DNA of 55,258 nucleotides from Lentisphaerae bacterium GWF2_44_16 (GCA_001803225.1 MHBF01000193.1:1-55258); one strand, 5' to 3'; shown: positions 31,665-41,792, counted from the stretch's first letter. The notes: a model not told the origin generated them from the sequence alone. Made by a program: numbers and translations.

Positions 31665-33623
31665 TTATTTCAGATATTGTTCGAGTTTTTTTCTTATGAT
31701 GAAGTCTCTCGGGGCTATTTCTATGTCTTCATAATTGTACGGGGCATTATTGAAGTTTGCTATTACTTCCGTTCCGTCTGAGAAAACGCTTCTTGCGACT
31801 CCTGAAGTCCAGAAGCAGCCTTTCTCATCTCTCGAAACAGTGAGCGGCTCCAGAAAATCGTAATAAAGCATTTCGGCTTCATAAGCTGTTCTGAGTTCCT
31901 TGGAAAGCTTTAATGATATCGGTTCGAGTGAGAACGGAAGAAGACCATAAAGGGCCACATAAAGAAGATATTCGCTGCCGTAAAAACGGAAAGTGCTTTC
32001 GGAAGTGTAATTCAATATTGAATCATGATAAACGAGCTGCCAGAACGGTACCGGAATTGGGTAAGGACTGGTTTGCGGATTGACGTTGACACGATGAAGA
32101 TAACAGAAGGCGCCGAGGTCTATGACATCATTCATGCAATCGGACGGACAGCCTTCGGTAGCGACGGAACCTATCTGTTCCTTTACATATTTGAAAAACT
32201 TTTTTCTCGCTTCCATGTCGTCCTGATGCCCCATAGGGTGCATGTCATTATGACATTCATGAAAGCGAGTACAGCCCATCACGTCAATGTAAATGCTTCC
32301 TTTGCCGAGCATTTCTACGAGCTTCGGGATATCTCTTGCGGCGTATTTCATACAGACTTGAGGACACATGTGATAAGCCCTGCCTCCGCGCCATATCCCG
32401 CCGGGAATTGGGATTTTATTTTTATCCGCAATAAGCTCTGTCCTGTCAAACTCATCTGAATTTTCATATACGTCACGATAGTTGTCGTGGACGGAATAGA
32501 TATAATCTTTGCTGAGTGAACGTGCGTATTCCGCATCGCGTTTGAAGTCCTCAAAAGAACCTCTTTCGGGATTTGGCGGAAAACGTGTAGGGTAGCCGCT
32601 GTCGAAACCCATATTATTCCATCCGGTGTTGTAAACACAGACTCTGTCAAAACCTCTTTCTTTTGCTGTATCGAATATTTCCTTTGCCGTCCAGTTCTCC
32701 GGCAATCCTTCATGAACATTCTGATCTGGGGAGAGCATATAAAGGCTGTAACTTTTTTTCAGATTGGCAGGCGGCCTTTTTGAAAAAGTACTGTTCTTTA
32801 AAATCACAGAACCTACAAGTTTTTCGACTTCAGGATTCTGTTTTATTTTATCCTTGAGAGTTACAAATTTACCTTCTTCTATGAGAAGCTTTCTGTAAAG
32901 CTTTGCCAGTCTGACATAATTGCCGTCCTTCATGGGATAAAAGGCTGTTTCTCTCGGATAATTGGCTCTTTCGCGGTTGAAAATAAAGCTCCCGTCAATA
33001 CCGGAAACTCCGTTTTTTTCAGTGTTTATGAAAATTCTTTTTTTGAAATCGAAAGGTGTTTTAACATATACTCCGAGACCTGATTTTTCTTTGAAAATAC
33101 CGTAAACAGGCATTGAGAAGCCAGGTATTCCGTATGGCGCTTCATAGGAGTACATATCTTTTCTGGGAAACTCAAAAATAGAACCGAAGCCGAAAGGGGT
33201 TAAAAGTTTCAGCCTTTCATCACTTTTAAAATGAGTGAGCCCGAATGGAAAAACAACGCTGAGTTCTTCATCATCCATATTCCTGATTTTTTCCATCCTG
33301 AATAACACATGATCATCATTCAGAATAATGGAAACCTCAAATTCAAGGGCGGGGCCGCTGGCGGGTTTTACATAACCATGTCCTTTAAAGCGTGACCAGT
33401 AAATCATATTGGTGAATTTTACTGTTATCCTGTTCCCCTGTTTTTCCACGTTGACATCGCAATGCTGTGCCAGATCGTAGGAATAGAATTGTCCGTAAAT
33501 CACCGTAACAAGTCCTTTGGATTCCCAATTTGTTTCAGTTTTTTTTTCGATAATTCGCAGAGAAAGAGTTTCTGAGTTTAATTCAACTCTGATGTTTTTA
33601 TTTTCCAGTGAACGGGTTTTCAT
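31665..33623 (-). CDS. DUF5696-type putative glycoside hydrolase, cytoplasmic
   Basis: 652 residues with no signal peptide. An N-terminal beta-sandwich (to about residue 280) is followed by a TIM-barrel-like region (DRVCVYNTGWNNMG, YIYSVHDNYRD, IYIDVMGCTRFHECHNDMHPMGHQDDMEARKKFF, VATEGCPSDCMND) and a short beta domain. The acidic and histidine-rich barrel segment (YIDVMG...ATEG) is a plausible active site. It resembles Lentisphaerota and Bacteroidota proteins annotated DUF5696 or related to GH101 endo-alpha-N-acetylgalactosaminidases. The substrate is unknown. It is the last gene of the locus-2 operon, 18 bases after the small secreted protein. Confidence 0.6.
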   Translation of the reverse strand: MKTRSLENKNIRVELNSETLSLRIIEKKTETNWESKGLVTVIYGQFYSYDLAQHCDVNVEKQGNRITVKFTNMIYWSRFKGHGYVKPASGPALEFEVSIILNDDHVLFRMEKIRNMDDEELSVVFPFGLTHFKSDERLKLLTPFGFGSIFEFPRKDMYSYEAPYGIPGFSMPVYGIFKEKSGLGVYVKTPFDFKKRIFINTEKNGVSGIDGSFIFNRERANYPRETAFYPMKDGNYVRLAKLYRKLLIEEGKFVTLKDKIKQNPEVEKLVGSVILKNSTFSKRPPANLKKSYSLYMLSPDQNVHEGLPENWTAKEIFDTAKERGFDRVCVYNTGWNNMGFDSGYPTRFPPNPERGSFEDFKRDAEYARSLSKDYIYSVHDNYRDVYENSDEFDRTELIADKNKIPIPGGIWRGGRAYHMCPQVCMKYAARDIPKLVEMLGKGSIYIDVMGCTRFHECHNDMHPMGHQDDMEARKKFFKYVKEQIGSVATEGCPSDCMNDVIDLGAFCYLHRVNVNPQTSPYPIPVPFWQLVYHDSILNYTSESTFRFYGSEYLLYVALYGLLPFSLEPISLKLSKELRTAYEAEMLYYDFLEPLTVSRDEKGCFWTSGVARSVFSDGTEVIANFNNAPYNYEDIEIAPRDFIIRKKLEQYLK

Positions 33624-33641
33624 TTTTCAACTTATCCACTT

Positions 33642-34514
33642 TTAATTTACTTTAAGAGAATTTAAATCTTCTGTATTTTTTTCAACTTCAGTTTTCCAGT
33701 TATCCGGACTGGCTGAAAAGCCTTTCAGGATAATTGTCATTGCCGGGGATTTAAATCCTTTCGGGAGACTCAAGGGAATATCCAGCTGGTGATAATACTT
33801 GTGATATATTCCTCCCACGTCCCAAAAGGTACTTTTGATTCCTTTTCCCGGGATTACCGAAGGATAATACATGATTACGCCTTTCTGTGATGAATTGTCA
33901 TACTCAGCCGCCCACTTAATATCCTTTTTCAGGTGATAACTCCTGTCATCTTTGAATGTTCCGGATAATTTTTTATTATCGGCAAGTTCCGCGTACCAGT
34001 CTGTTGTCGTTTTATTCCAGCAGTAGAAAAAAATATACATCAGGGATATTTTTTGAGCTTCAACGGCCTCAAACTGTTTATTCTCTGTGATGCATTCAGG
34101 GGTTAATGTCAGAACCGAAACCAGACGCAATTTATCAAGGGTTGAGGTTTTTTTCAGTATTATTTTCTGTCCCGAATATTTTTCACCTGGCGCTGGACTA
34201 ATCTTTTTTCCATCGACGGAGAATTCTATGCTTTCAACTTGTTCTTCTCCTCCTTCGGTATGTCCCGCGCCGATGAATTTTCCGCCTTCCGGTATTATGA
34301 CTGTGGCGTTATATCCTACCGAGGGACAGAGGTAGTAGTTTTCATATTTAATGCTTCTGATGGTATATTTGCATTCACTGGAAATATCTATTTCATATTC
34401 CCCGCTGCTTAGAGTGAAGACTCCTTTGTTTACATCAAGATTTTTGGCTTCGGTTTTAAGAGAATGCATCATTGAAAATACAAGACATAAAATTAAAAGT
34501 TTATTATGCTTCAT
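33642..34514 (-). CDS. Small secreted protein of unknown function
   Basis: 290 residues with a signal peptide (MKHNKLLILCLVFSMMHSL). The rest looks all-beta (GVFTLSSGEYEIDISSECKYTIRSI, SLPKGFKSPAMTIILKG). I recognise no family. It may bind the substrate of, or assist, the larger enzyme encoded nine bases upstream. It belongs to the locus-2 operon between the large secreted protein and the DUF5696 protein. Confidence 0.65.
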   Translation of the reverse strand: MKHNKLLILCLVFSMMHSLKTEAKNLDVNKGVFTLSSGEYEIDISSECKYTIRSIKYENYYLCPSVGYNATVIIPEGGKFIGAGHTEGGEEQVESIEFSVDGKKISPAPGEKYSGQKIILKKTSTLDKLRLVSVLTLTPECITENKQFEAVEAQKISLMYIFFYCWNKTTTDWYAELADNKKLSGTFKDDRSYHLKKDIKWAAEYDNSSQKGVIMYYPSVIPGKGIKSTFWDVGGIYHKYYHQLDIPLSLPKGFKSPAMTIILKGFSASPDNWKTEVEKNTEDLNSLKVN

Positions 34515-34523
34515 AAATTTATT

Positions 34524-37500
34524 TTACCTGTTTGCCATATAATTTATTTCGGTTTCCCAGGCGTCAGAAGCTTTCACTATTGAGGGAGAAAAAATAATTT
34601 CAAAAGTAATTAATTTACTTTGAACAGATGACCATGTGTAATATCCGTAAAAAGAGTTTTTGTCAGGCGTGATTGATAATTTCATATTTTGTCCGTTCAA
34701 TTCAGCATCAGGAGAGTTTATCTGCTGTAGACCAATGCCGGGATGGAGCAGTCCTTTGATCTGGTTCTCGAATCCGGCGGCAATACTTTTCCCCTGTAAT
34801 TTTAAAAGTGCTTCGGTGCTTCTGAAATTTTTCATCTTTTTGTTTTCAATTGAAATATCAGGCATGGAGTTATTTTCTTTACTCAGCACTTCGGGACAGT
34901 TGAAAACCCATAGACCAATCGTTCGGCTTTCATTCTGTCCGTTGCTTATTTTATATTTCACTTTGAAAGAATTGTTTTTGTTGTCAACTATGAATTTCTT
35001 ATTGATAATAAAATCTGGAAGAGGGCCTGAAATTATTTTATGCTCGAATTCGGCTTCAAAAAAATCCCCTTTCACCGAATGCCGCACAAAGCGGTAGACA
35101 CCGGAGAGTTCCTGAGAGCTCATATATTCCCTTGGTATATAGAAACGGTCTTTACATAAAACACCAACGTTTTTTTTCTGAAAAACCATCTCTTTTCCAT
35201 TGACATTCCATGAGGATACGGTTGCGCCGAATGAAGGATTTATAAACAAAGTCTGAGAGGGCGCGGAGATTTTATAGCATTTAGTTTCGTTAAAATCTTC
35301 AATACCGGCGCTGAAGTTATTTTCTTTTATTGTTGTCACATCTTTGTCATTGAACGCCTGGATTTTTTCCCCGCTATCATCAAGAAGCTTTTTTATTTCC
35401 GAAAGCCTGTTTTCAAATTTTTTATTCAATTCCGGTATCATCCTTTCAGCTTTCTTTTTGACTTCGCTCAGCAATACCGGCTTTTCGTAATCCGTTTTAT
35501 CTGAATATGGTTCCAGTACCAGAAAGGATATGCTTTCCGCAGGTATTTCCAGGAGAAGTCTTTTCAGATTTTCCGAAGAAATTCCTTTGCCTGCCTCATT
35601 GCAGTAATATTGTTTTTGGTATGGATCATGAAGTACGTAATCACCTTCAGGAAGATTTTCACAGTTCAGGGAGAAGAAAGCATTATCAATGAAATCAAAA
35701 TTACAGAGGGCCAGTAGTGTTTTGCCGTTATATTCAAAGGCCCTCAGAGTAAGATTATTGGCATAGTTTTTATGTTTGAAAAGCTCTGTCTCGGGAAATA
35801 TAGAAAAGCCTGATGAAAGTTTTTTGCCCTTAAAGACATAGTCTTCATAAAATGCAATCATATCATTTGCATTTGCCGCGCTTGCCCAGTAGCGGCCATC
35901 ATAACCTCTGGGGAAATAATAGAGTCCGACTCCCGAAGCCCCTCCTATGAATGATGCGAGCATCTGATGCCCGATTGACGCGGGATCAACTACCCAGGTA
36001 CTGCACTGATGGTTTTGAGTCAGATGAATATAAGGTATGGTTTTCTGTCCGTTTTTTTCACGTACGTTTTTAATGAATGCCACTTTTTCTTCAACGACTT
36101 TAAGGGTATCGGCATTTGTGAGGTTTTCGACTTTATCAGCCAATTCTCCAGATCTGTATCCGAGTTTCCATAGAGCTTTTTTGCGATTGTCAGCGGAGTT
36201 ATAGTTCATGAAAAGATAATACCATGAAGATATCACATCGAATTCCTTCAAGTATTTTTCACCGCCGAAAGCTCCCGTGTATTTCCAGAATTCTTTTCCT
36301 TTCTGATAGTAATCCAGCGTATTGGGGCCTACCGCCGCTATGAATGAAATATTTTTCCCTGTTTCTTTTGATTTTTCTCTGAAAATATCATGTAAGACAC
36401 GCATTACTTTGACAAATTGCCATGACTGAAAAGCCAAGACTTGAGCTTCGTATTTTTTTGTAATGTCCATTGGCTTCATGGATTTTATTTCATCGTAAGG
36501 TATTCCTGAGAATTCTGAAAAGTCTTTGAGGGACGCTTCAGTGAAACTTCCTTTTTCCAGGACAAACATCCATGGTTCCCAGTTTGTCCAGATATCGTCG
36601 GCACCCATTTTCAAGATATTGTCAATGACATAATTTGCGCTTTTCATGTACCATTCGCCCTTACGGTAAATGTAGGCGGGGTCAAAAGAATTAGGCTCGG
36701 AAACTGTGCCGCCGGCATTTTTTATGCGTACTGAAGAAGGTATTTGCTTGGTAAAAGGGGTGTATCTTATGGTATAACCATCAATAAGACTGTTTGTGCT
36801 TACCTGTACGCGCAGACCTTTTTCCTTCATTTTCCTGATTATCGGTTCTGAATTTCTTTTTCTGCCTTCCGGATTTCTCGAACCAGTCCGCAATAACTCC
36901 GGTATTATGATTTCATTAAAACCGCACTGCTTATAGAAAGAAGCGAATTCATCAAGAGCTTTGCCGTAGAACTCAACGGAAGTTTCACTGAAGATACCGC
37001 TACGAAAAAGCTTTGGAGTATGCGCTTTATTTACAGATGGTATAACCTTTATTCTGAAGTCACATGGTTTGCATTTGAAATCGCCGTCCTGAAAATAAAT
37101 AGAGCCGTCCATAATTTTATCAGAGGGGGACGAAGATGATTTTATCATCACAACAGTCGAGCCATATGCGGTTCGATTGAAGTCAACATTTCTCAGGACA
37201 ACATCAGGCAGGCCCATTGTATAATCGTAACGGACATATTTTTTACCGTTTTTACCAAATTTCTCAGGCGGCGCGTACTGATGCGAGTCATAACCGCTTC
37301 CCAGCAGCTCTATTCCTTCCGGAAGTTCTATAATTATTCTCGGATTTTTTGCCTGGTACTGTGCTTCATTGCATACTGTAAGGAACACAATCATAGGATC
37401 GTTTTGCGGCAGAAAATATATGTTGTCATCAACGTAATAGTTGGGGGTCATTCTGAATTTTACTTCATCACCGCTCACTGTTTCAAGGGGTGCTATGCAT

Positions 37501-38042
37501 ACATCATCCAACCATAATTCCCCGGCGTTCCTGCCCGCAAAAAATGTTATTCCAATCTTTTCATCTCCGGGCAAGGCGGCTATTTTACCTTCAAATTTTT
37601 TCCAGTCATTATTGTCTTTTACGTCTAATATCGTTTTGTAACGGGACCTGTTGTGTTTCCCGTCTTTTCCGATGTGATTTTCCCTGCATGAGAGGAAAGG
37701 ACCATTATTTTTGTACATCAATGACACTTTATAAGTTTTTCCGGGCGTACAGGGGACTGATGTTTCTATAATTACTTCATCAGTTTTCTTTTCGGAGCTT
37801 ATTTTCAGGGATTGAGAACCTGAAGCCTTAATTTCTTTGTCCGCTGTAAATTTAGGGAACCCGGAACTTATTTCGTTGGGATAGGGGCTGAAGCACCTTA
37901 TAGACCAATAAGGTATCTTGCCGGAAGCGGAGTTTTCTTCGAAGCCGGGATTTTGAATAAGATTGTTTTCCTGAGCATCAACAGAGAAGCCGAAGATAAT
38001 TAAAAATGCCGGACACAATAAACCTCTCATGAAATTTCTCAC
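34524..38042 (-). CDS. Large secreted carbohydrate-active protein with CBM-like N-terminus
   Basis: 1172 residues. The GTG at 38042 is the start, with AGGAGG five bases upstream. A signal peptide (GLLCPAFLIIFGFSVDA) is followed by a carbohydrate-binding jelly-roll like CBM4/9 (NLIQNPGFEEN... ELWLDDVCIA, residues 28-185), a beta domain, a TIM-barrel region (about 340-770) with ADDIWTNWEPWMFV, where the Glu of NWEP is a plausible catalytic acid, and ASGVGLYYFPRGYDGRYWA, and a long C-terminal beta region. No known glycoside hydrolase family can be named from the sequence. It should act outside the cell on a polysaccharide or glycoprotein glycan. It follows the pseudopilin gene by 21 bases. Confidence 0.6.
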   Translation of the reverse strand: MRNFMRGLLCPAFLIIFGFSVDAQENNLIQNPGFEENSASGKIPYWSIRCFSPYPNEISSGFPKFTADKEIKASGSQSLKISSEKKTDEVIIETSVPCTPGKTYKVSLMYKNNGPFLSCRENHIGKDGKHNRSRYKTILDVKDNNDWKKFEGKIAALPGDEKIGITFFAGRNAGELWLDDVCIAPLETVSGDEVKFRMTPNYYVDDNIYFLPQNDPMIVFLTVCNEAQYQAKNPRIIIELPEGIELLGSGYDSHQYAPPEKFGKNGKKYVRYDYTMGLPDVVLRNVDFNRTAYGSTVVMIKSSSSPSDKIMDGSIYFQDGDFKCKPCDFRIKVIPSVNKAHTPKLFRSGIFSETSVEFYGKALDEFASFYKQCGFNEIIIPELLRTGSRNPEGRKRNSEPIIRKMKEKGLRVQVSTNSLIDGYTIRYTPFTKQIPSSVRIKNAGGTVSEPNSFDPAYIYRKGEWYMKSANYVIDNILKMGADDIWTNWEPWMFVLEKGSFTEASLKDFSEFSGIPYDEIKSMKPMDITKKYEAQVLAFQSWQFVKVMRVLHDIFREKSKETGKNISFIAAVGPNTLDYYQKGKEFWKYTGAFGGEKYLKEFDVISSWYYLFMNYNSADNRKKALWKLGYRSGELADKVENLTNADTLKVVEEKVAFIKNVREKNGQKTIPYIHLTQNHQCSTWVVDPASIGHQMLASFIGGASGVGLYYFPRGYDGRYWASAANANDMIAFYEDYVFKGKKLSSGFSIFPETELFKHKNYANNLTLRAFEYNGKTLLALCNFDFIDNAFFSLNCENLPEGDYVLHDPYQKQYYCNEAGKGISSENLKRLLLEIPAESISFLVLEPYSDKTDYEKPVLLSEVKKKAERMIPELNKKFENRLSEIKKLLDDSGEKIQAFNDKDVTTIKENNFSAGIEDFNETKCYKISAPSQTLFINPSFGATVSSWNVNGKEMVFQKKNVGVLCKDRFYIPREYMSSQELSGVYRFVRHSVKGDFFEAEFEHKIISGPLPDFIINKKFIVDNKNNSFKVKYKISNGQNESRTIGLWVFNCPEVLSKENNSMPDISIENKKMKNFRSTEALLKLQGKSIAAGFENQIKGLLHPGIGLQQINSPDAELNGQNMKLSITPDKNSFYGYYTWSSVQSKLITFEIIFSPSIVKASDAWETEINYMANR

Positions 38043-38063
38043 GCTTTCCTCCTGATTATTTTT

Positions 38064-38717
38064 TTAATGTTTTCCCCAAAATGGGTTATACGGGTCTGAA
38101 ACAGGCAATGCCTTTTCCATGCTGGCATGATTATCTATATAAAGGGCGCTGTAGCCGCCCAGATGCCTGAGACCGAAAAAGCTGAGTTCATAGCCATCCG
38201 GAGAGAGCCATGGGTTAAGCATTAATATTCCTTGAGTTTTTTCCGCGACATTTGAACTGTCCGGCCATTCCTGCATATCCACGAGAAGCATTGTTTTGCT
38301 TGTATTGGTAAAATAAACATATTTTAGTGAACTTGTAGTACTTGCCGCTATAAGATTTATGGCATAACTGCACTGGTTGTACCACGGAGTCTTGTCAGAA
38401 GGACATTTCACCATCTTATAATCTTTCAGGTAGTTGTTATTAACCAGCACCTGCTGCCACCATGATCCGGTTGCTGAGCCGGCCGGCATAAAATAGTCTT
38501 CCCAGTCATTTGCGTAGGAACGTATTGCAAGTCCCGTTTGTTTCATGTTGGACATGCAGTTTATCTGTTGTACACGTTCCTTGGCTTTGCTCAATGCAGG
38601 CAGGAGCATTGCCGCCAATATACTGATTATCGCTATCACAACGAGGAGCTCGATAATGGTAAAAATCTTTTTATTTCGATATGAATGATTCTTGAATATT
38701 TTATGTTTCTTATTCAT
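38064..38717 (-). CDS. Type II/IV pseudopilin-like protein (locus 2)
   Basis: 217 residues. The N-terminus KKIFTIIELLVVIAIISIL has Phe19 and Glu23 as in prepilins, but Ile rather than Gly before Phe. The segment LSKAKERVQQINCMSNMKQ after the helix matches the locus-1 protein closely, and the C-terminus (LRHLGGYSALYIDNHAS) is again of the H-x9-D type. Between these the proteins differ, as expected for parts facing different targets. It is first in an operon with three carbohydrate-related genes, under a promoter that carries a sequence shared with the upstream gntR promoter. Confidence 0.82.
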   Translation of the reverse strand: MNKKHKIFKNHSYRNKKIFTIIELLVVIAIISILAAMLLPALSKAKERVQQINCMSNMKQTGLAIRSYANDWEDYFMPAGSATGSWWQQVLVNNNYLKDYKMVKCPSDKTPWYNQCSYAINLIAASTTSSLKYVYFTNTSKTMLLVDMQEWPDSSNVAEKTQGILMLNPWLSPDGYELSFFGLRHLGGYSALYIDNHASMEKALPVSDPYNPFWGKH

Positions 38718-38746
38718 TTAGGAGCCTTTTGTTTAAACATATCCTA

Positions 38747-38788
38747 AACATTACCTTATAGGATACCATATTTTAACTGATTTGTCAA
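38747..38788 (-). promoter_or_regulatory. Promoter and operator of carbohydrate locus 2
   Basis: Minus strand TTGACA (38788-38783), 17-base spacer, TATCCT (38765-38760). Immediately after the -10 box lies AACATTACCTTATA (plus-strand reading, 38747-38760), a 14-base sequence repeated exactly at 39949-39962 before the GntR-type gene. It is flanked by ATCCTA/TAGGAT arms. A repressor bound here would block the start. Confidence 0.7.
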
Positions 38789-38827
38789 TAGCTGATCTCT
38801 GGATATTTGAGAATATTCAGAGAAAAG

Positions 38828-39919
38828 TTATTTTTTGGGTAGTCCACAGGACTTTCTCGCAATAATATCTCCTTTTATTCTGATTTGTTCCCCGGGGCGC
38901 ATTTGCCCGTTTATGAGTCTTTCAAGGGCGGTAAGGGCCTGTTTGCCTATTTCATTTCTAGGTTCGGCATATACGCTTATTGGCGGATTATTTGTTTTAG
39001 CCAGCCAGGAATCATCAAGGCAGATGAGAGAAATATCTTCGGGAAAACGCAGTTTTCTGCTTCCGGCCCAAGCAAGGAAAGGGGGGAGAAAAGAATGTCC
39101 TCCAAGGAGGAGCGCTGTAGGTGGATTAAGTGCGGAGGATAAAACTTTGAACTCATTGAAAGGCTTTAAATGAGATATCCTGAAATAGTAATCATTTTTA
39201 AGATTTAAATTCTTGAGGGAAGAAAAAAAAGCGTCTTCTCTTTCTTTATATACAATTTCACCAGAATCTGAATTTATGAAAGCTATTCTCTTATGTCCCA
39301 GGCTTGCCAGAAAAGAGACTGTATCTGTAATTTCGGTATGATGGTCAAAATAAACACTGCATACGTTGTTCAGGTATCTGTCTATAAGTACCTGTGGAAT
39401 GCCGTTTCCCATAAAGGAACTTATTATTTTATTGTGAGAACTGTGAGTATTGTCCCATATTATTCCATCGAATTTAGAATCTTTATATTGAGAGGTAATG
39501 TCTCTGATGCTGAGGTTATCAATCAGTGAAAAACTGAGTTGCCAGTTCATTCTGTACGCAAGTTCAGACATGCCGCTTACAAGGGCTTCTTCGTATTCGG
39601 AACTTATTTTTTCTCCCGGAATGAACGCGGAAGTCAGGAAAAGTATCTTGAGATTTTTCCTGCTGTTTGTTTTCAATCTGTCCGCGGGCGGGATAACGAA
39701 TGTGCCCTTGCCCTGTGTCTTCTTCAGGAGGCCTTCGTCGCAGAGATTCTGTATTGCTTTTCTTACGGATTTGCGGCTGATTTTGTATTTTACTTCCAAT
39801 TCCGGCTCAGTGAGAATAGGTTTATCAGGGGAAAGCAATCCCTTCAGAATATTTTCCCGCAAGTCGTCTTCAAGCGCCTTATAGACTTTGTCTTCAATGT
39901 TTCTTTGAAAAGTCTGCAT
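38828..39919 (-). CDS. GntR/LacI hybrid transcriptional regulator (AraR-like)
   Basis: 363 residues. The N-terminal 75 residues are a GntR winged helix (ILTEPELEVKYKISRKSVRKAIQNLCDEGLLKKTQGKGTFV). The rest is a LacI-type sugar-binding domain (GIIWDNTHSS, RIAFINSDSGE, ISLICLDDSW). This combination is known from AraR. It probably represses the downstream pseudopilin/secreted protein/DUF5696 operon and itself, judging from the shared 14-base sequence before both. The inducing sugar is unknown. Confidence 0.88.
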   Translation of the reverse strand: MQTFQRNIEDKVYKALEDDLRENILKGLLSPDKPILTEPELEVKYKISRKSVRKAIQNLCDEGLLKKTQGKGTFVIPPADRLKTNSRKNLKILFLTSAFIPGEKISSEYEEALVSGMSELAYRMNWQLSFSLIDNLSIRDITSQYKDSKFDGIIWDNTHSSHNKIISSFMGNGIPQVLIDRYLNNVCSVYFDHHTEITDTVSFLASLGHKRIAFINSDSGEIVYKEREDAFFSSLKNLNLKNDYYFRISHLKPFNEFKVLSSALNPPTALLLGGHSFLPPFLAWAGSRKLRFPEDISLICLDDSWLAKTNNPPISVYAEPRNEIGKQALTALERLINGQMRPGEQIRIKGDIIARKSCGLPKK

Positions 39920-39937
39920 TTTAGAGATTCCTTAATA

Positions 39938-39962
39938 AACATTACCCGAACATTACCTTATA
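39938..39962. promoter_or_regulatory. Operator of the GntR-type gene, with tandem repeats
   Basis: AACATTACC occurs twice with an 11-base period (39938-39946 and 39949-39957), and the second copy extends to the full AACATTACCTTATA also found at 38747-38760. It lies between the gene start and a weak promoter (GTTATA as minus-strand TATAAC at 39969-39964). Autoregulation is likely. Confidence 0.6.
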
Positions 39963-40043
39963 TGTTATACTATTCTTGCAGATAATGCAAGTAACGTGAT
40001 GGAGATGGAGAAAAATAAGCGGTAAATTATTTTAGATATATAA

Positions 40044-41792
40044 TCAGGCGGGAGTCTTTTTTCTGCGGATTGAGCTCAGTTTTATGATTGAAAGGATTAT
40101 CACTCCTATGGAGAGGGCGATCAGAAGTATGGCGGCTATGGACAGGGGTATTTTGTGGTTTGGGATGTAGTGTTTCATGAGAAGCTCCCAGAGGGCGGCG
40201 AGGGTTGTAATCATCATCAGGATTGCGGGTATCAGGGTGAATAGATTTGACTTTCCGCGATTAGCCAGCCATACGGAAACTACGATCAGCGCGAGGGCGG
40301 CGAGGAGCTGGTTCGCCGCGCCGAATATGGGCCATATAAGCTTGAAAGTATTTGTCTGACAGAGCAGGAGCATCAGTCCCGCCGAAAGTGAAGCATTGAA
40401 AAGATATGACTTGAGTATGGCAGGCGGATTTTTCATCAATGTGCTCCAGAGTTCCTCAAAAAGGTAACGGTTCAGGCGTACGGCTGTATCAAGGGTCGTA
40501 ATAACGAAACCTTCTATCATGAGAATGCCCATCACCGTACCGGCCGCGACGGGTATCCCCAATGCTTCATGAAGAAGTGTCCCCATTGCGAGAGAAAAGG
40601 CGAGTATGGGATTACTTAACGCTCCTTTTGCTGTCGGGAAGACTATGCTGCTGTACATTTCATATTTGAGTCCCGCGCAAATTGTCAATGTTACAAGCAC
40701 GGCGAGTATTGATTCAAGGAGCATGCCGCCGTAACCTATTTTTCTTGCGTGCGTTTCCGATGAAATTTGTTTTGACACAGTGCCTCCCGTTACCAGTGCG
40801 TGAAACCCGGAGATGGCGCCGCAGGCTACAGTGATGAATAGAAAAGGCCATATCATGCCCAGTATTTTTTCTCCCCCCGCTATGTTGAATGCCGGCATTT
40901 GAGGTGTAAGACCGGCGAGGCCGCCTCCTATTACGCCTGTGAAAAGGGCCCCTATGCCCAGATAGAGCAGAAAGGAATTAGTAAAATCCCTCGGTTGAAG
41001 TATTACCCATACAGGTACTCCGGCGGCTATTACTACATATACCGTTATTATGTACATCCATATATGCGGTTCCAGTGTTATCGGGAAAAACACACCAGCG
41101 ACTATTGACACCACTCCTACAGTAAGAGCGATTAAAGACATGATTTTAACTCTTACCTGCTTTTTGTAGAGCATGTATCCCATGAGTGGCGCAAAAAGGG
41201 TCATGACGATAACAGATGTTGAGGCTATTCCGCCTATTTGGACTCTGACTATGCCATCTGTGCCCGTGATTGTCTTCAATAAATAAGGGTCGCCTGTGAT
41301 TTTCATTTCGCCGAGTGGGACCAGGGATGTCAAGGATACTGTTGTCAGTCCGAGGAAAGCAGATGTTACCATCAGGAGCATGATTATAGTGAAGGCGATG
41401 AAAAGGAAAAAGCCGAACCTGCCGAGGGCTTTATTGCTGATATCCGCTACTGAACGGCCTTTTTCGCGCAGACTTACAAAAAGAGTTGTATAATCCTGAA
41501 CTGCCCCGAAAAAAATAGTGCCCAGTATTATCCATATCCAGACCGGGATGTAGCCGAAAACAATCGCGACCACGGGCCCGATTATAGGCCCCGCCCCCGC
41601 TATTGAGGCGAAGTGATGGGAAAATACGACCCCCAGTTTTGTAGGTACATAATCAACACCGTCATTAATTTCATTTGCCGGAGTTATATTGGCGTCGTTT
41701 TCCTCGAATGTCTTTGCGATACGGCGTGCGTAAAACCTGTAGGCGATATAGAAAAACAGCACCGAAGAAAAAAGTATTATTAAAATTAACAT
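40044..41792 (-). CDS. cstA: CstA-family carbon starvation / peptide or pyruvate permease
   Basis: 582 residues of mostly membrane segments, with the family's N-terminal signature (DYVPTKLGVVFSHHFASIAGAGPIIGPV, residues 47-74) and GAVQDYTTLFVSLREKGRS. It is shorter than the E. coli protein but within the range for this family. Family members import peptides or pyruvate when carbon is scarce. It stands alone under a TTGACA/TATATT promoter, with no BtsSR-like two-component pair nearby. Both termini look complete. Confidence 0.92.
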   Translation of the reverse strand: MLILIILFSSVLFFYIAYRFYARRIAKTFEENDANITPANEINDGVDYVPTKLGVVFSHHFASIAGAGPIIGPVVAIVFGYIPVWIWIILGTIFFGAVQDYTTLFVSLREKGRSVADISNKALGRFGFFLFIAFTIIMLLMVTSAFLGLTTVSLTSLVPLGEMKITGDPYLLKTITGTDGIVRVQIGGIASTSVIVMTLFAPLMGYMLYKKQVRVKIMSLIALTVGVVSIVAGVFFPITLEPHIWMYIITVYVVIAAGVPVWVILQPRDFTNSFLLYLGIGALFTGVIGGGLAGLTPQMPAFNIAGGEKILGMIWPFLFITVACGAISGFHALVTGGTVSKQISSETHARKIGYGGMLLESILAVLVTLTICAGLKYEMYSSIVFPTAKGALSNPILAFSLAMGTLLHEALGIPVAAGTVMGILMIEGFVITTLDTAVRLNRYLFEELWSTLMKNPPAILKSYLFNASLSAGLMLLLCQTNTFKLIWPIFGAANQLLAALALIVVSVWLANRGKSNLFTLIPAILMMITTLAALWELLMKHYIPNHKIPLSIAAILLIALSIGVIILSIIKLSSIRRKKTPA

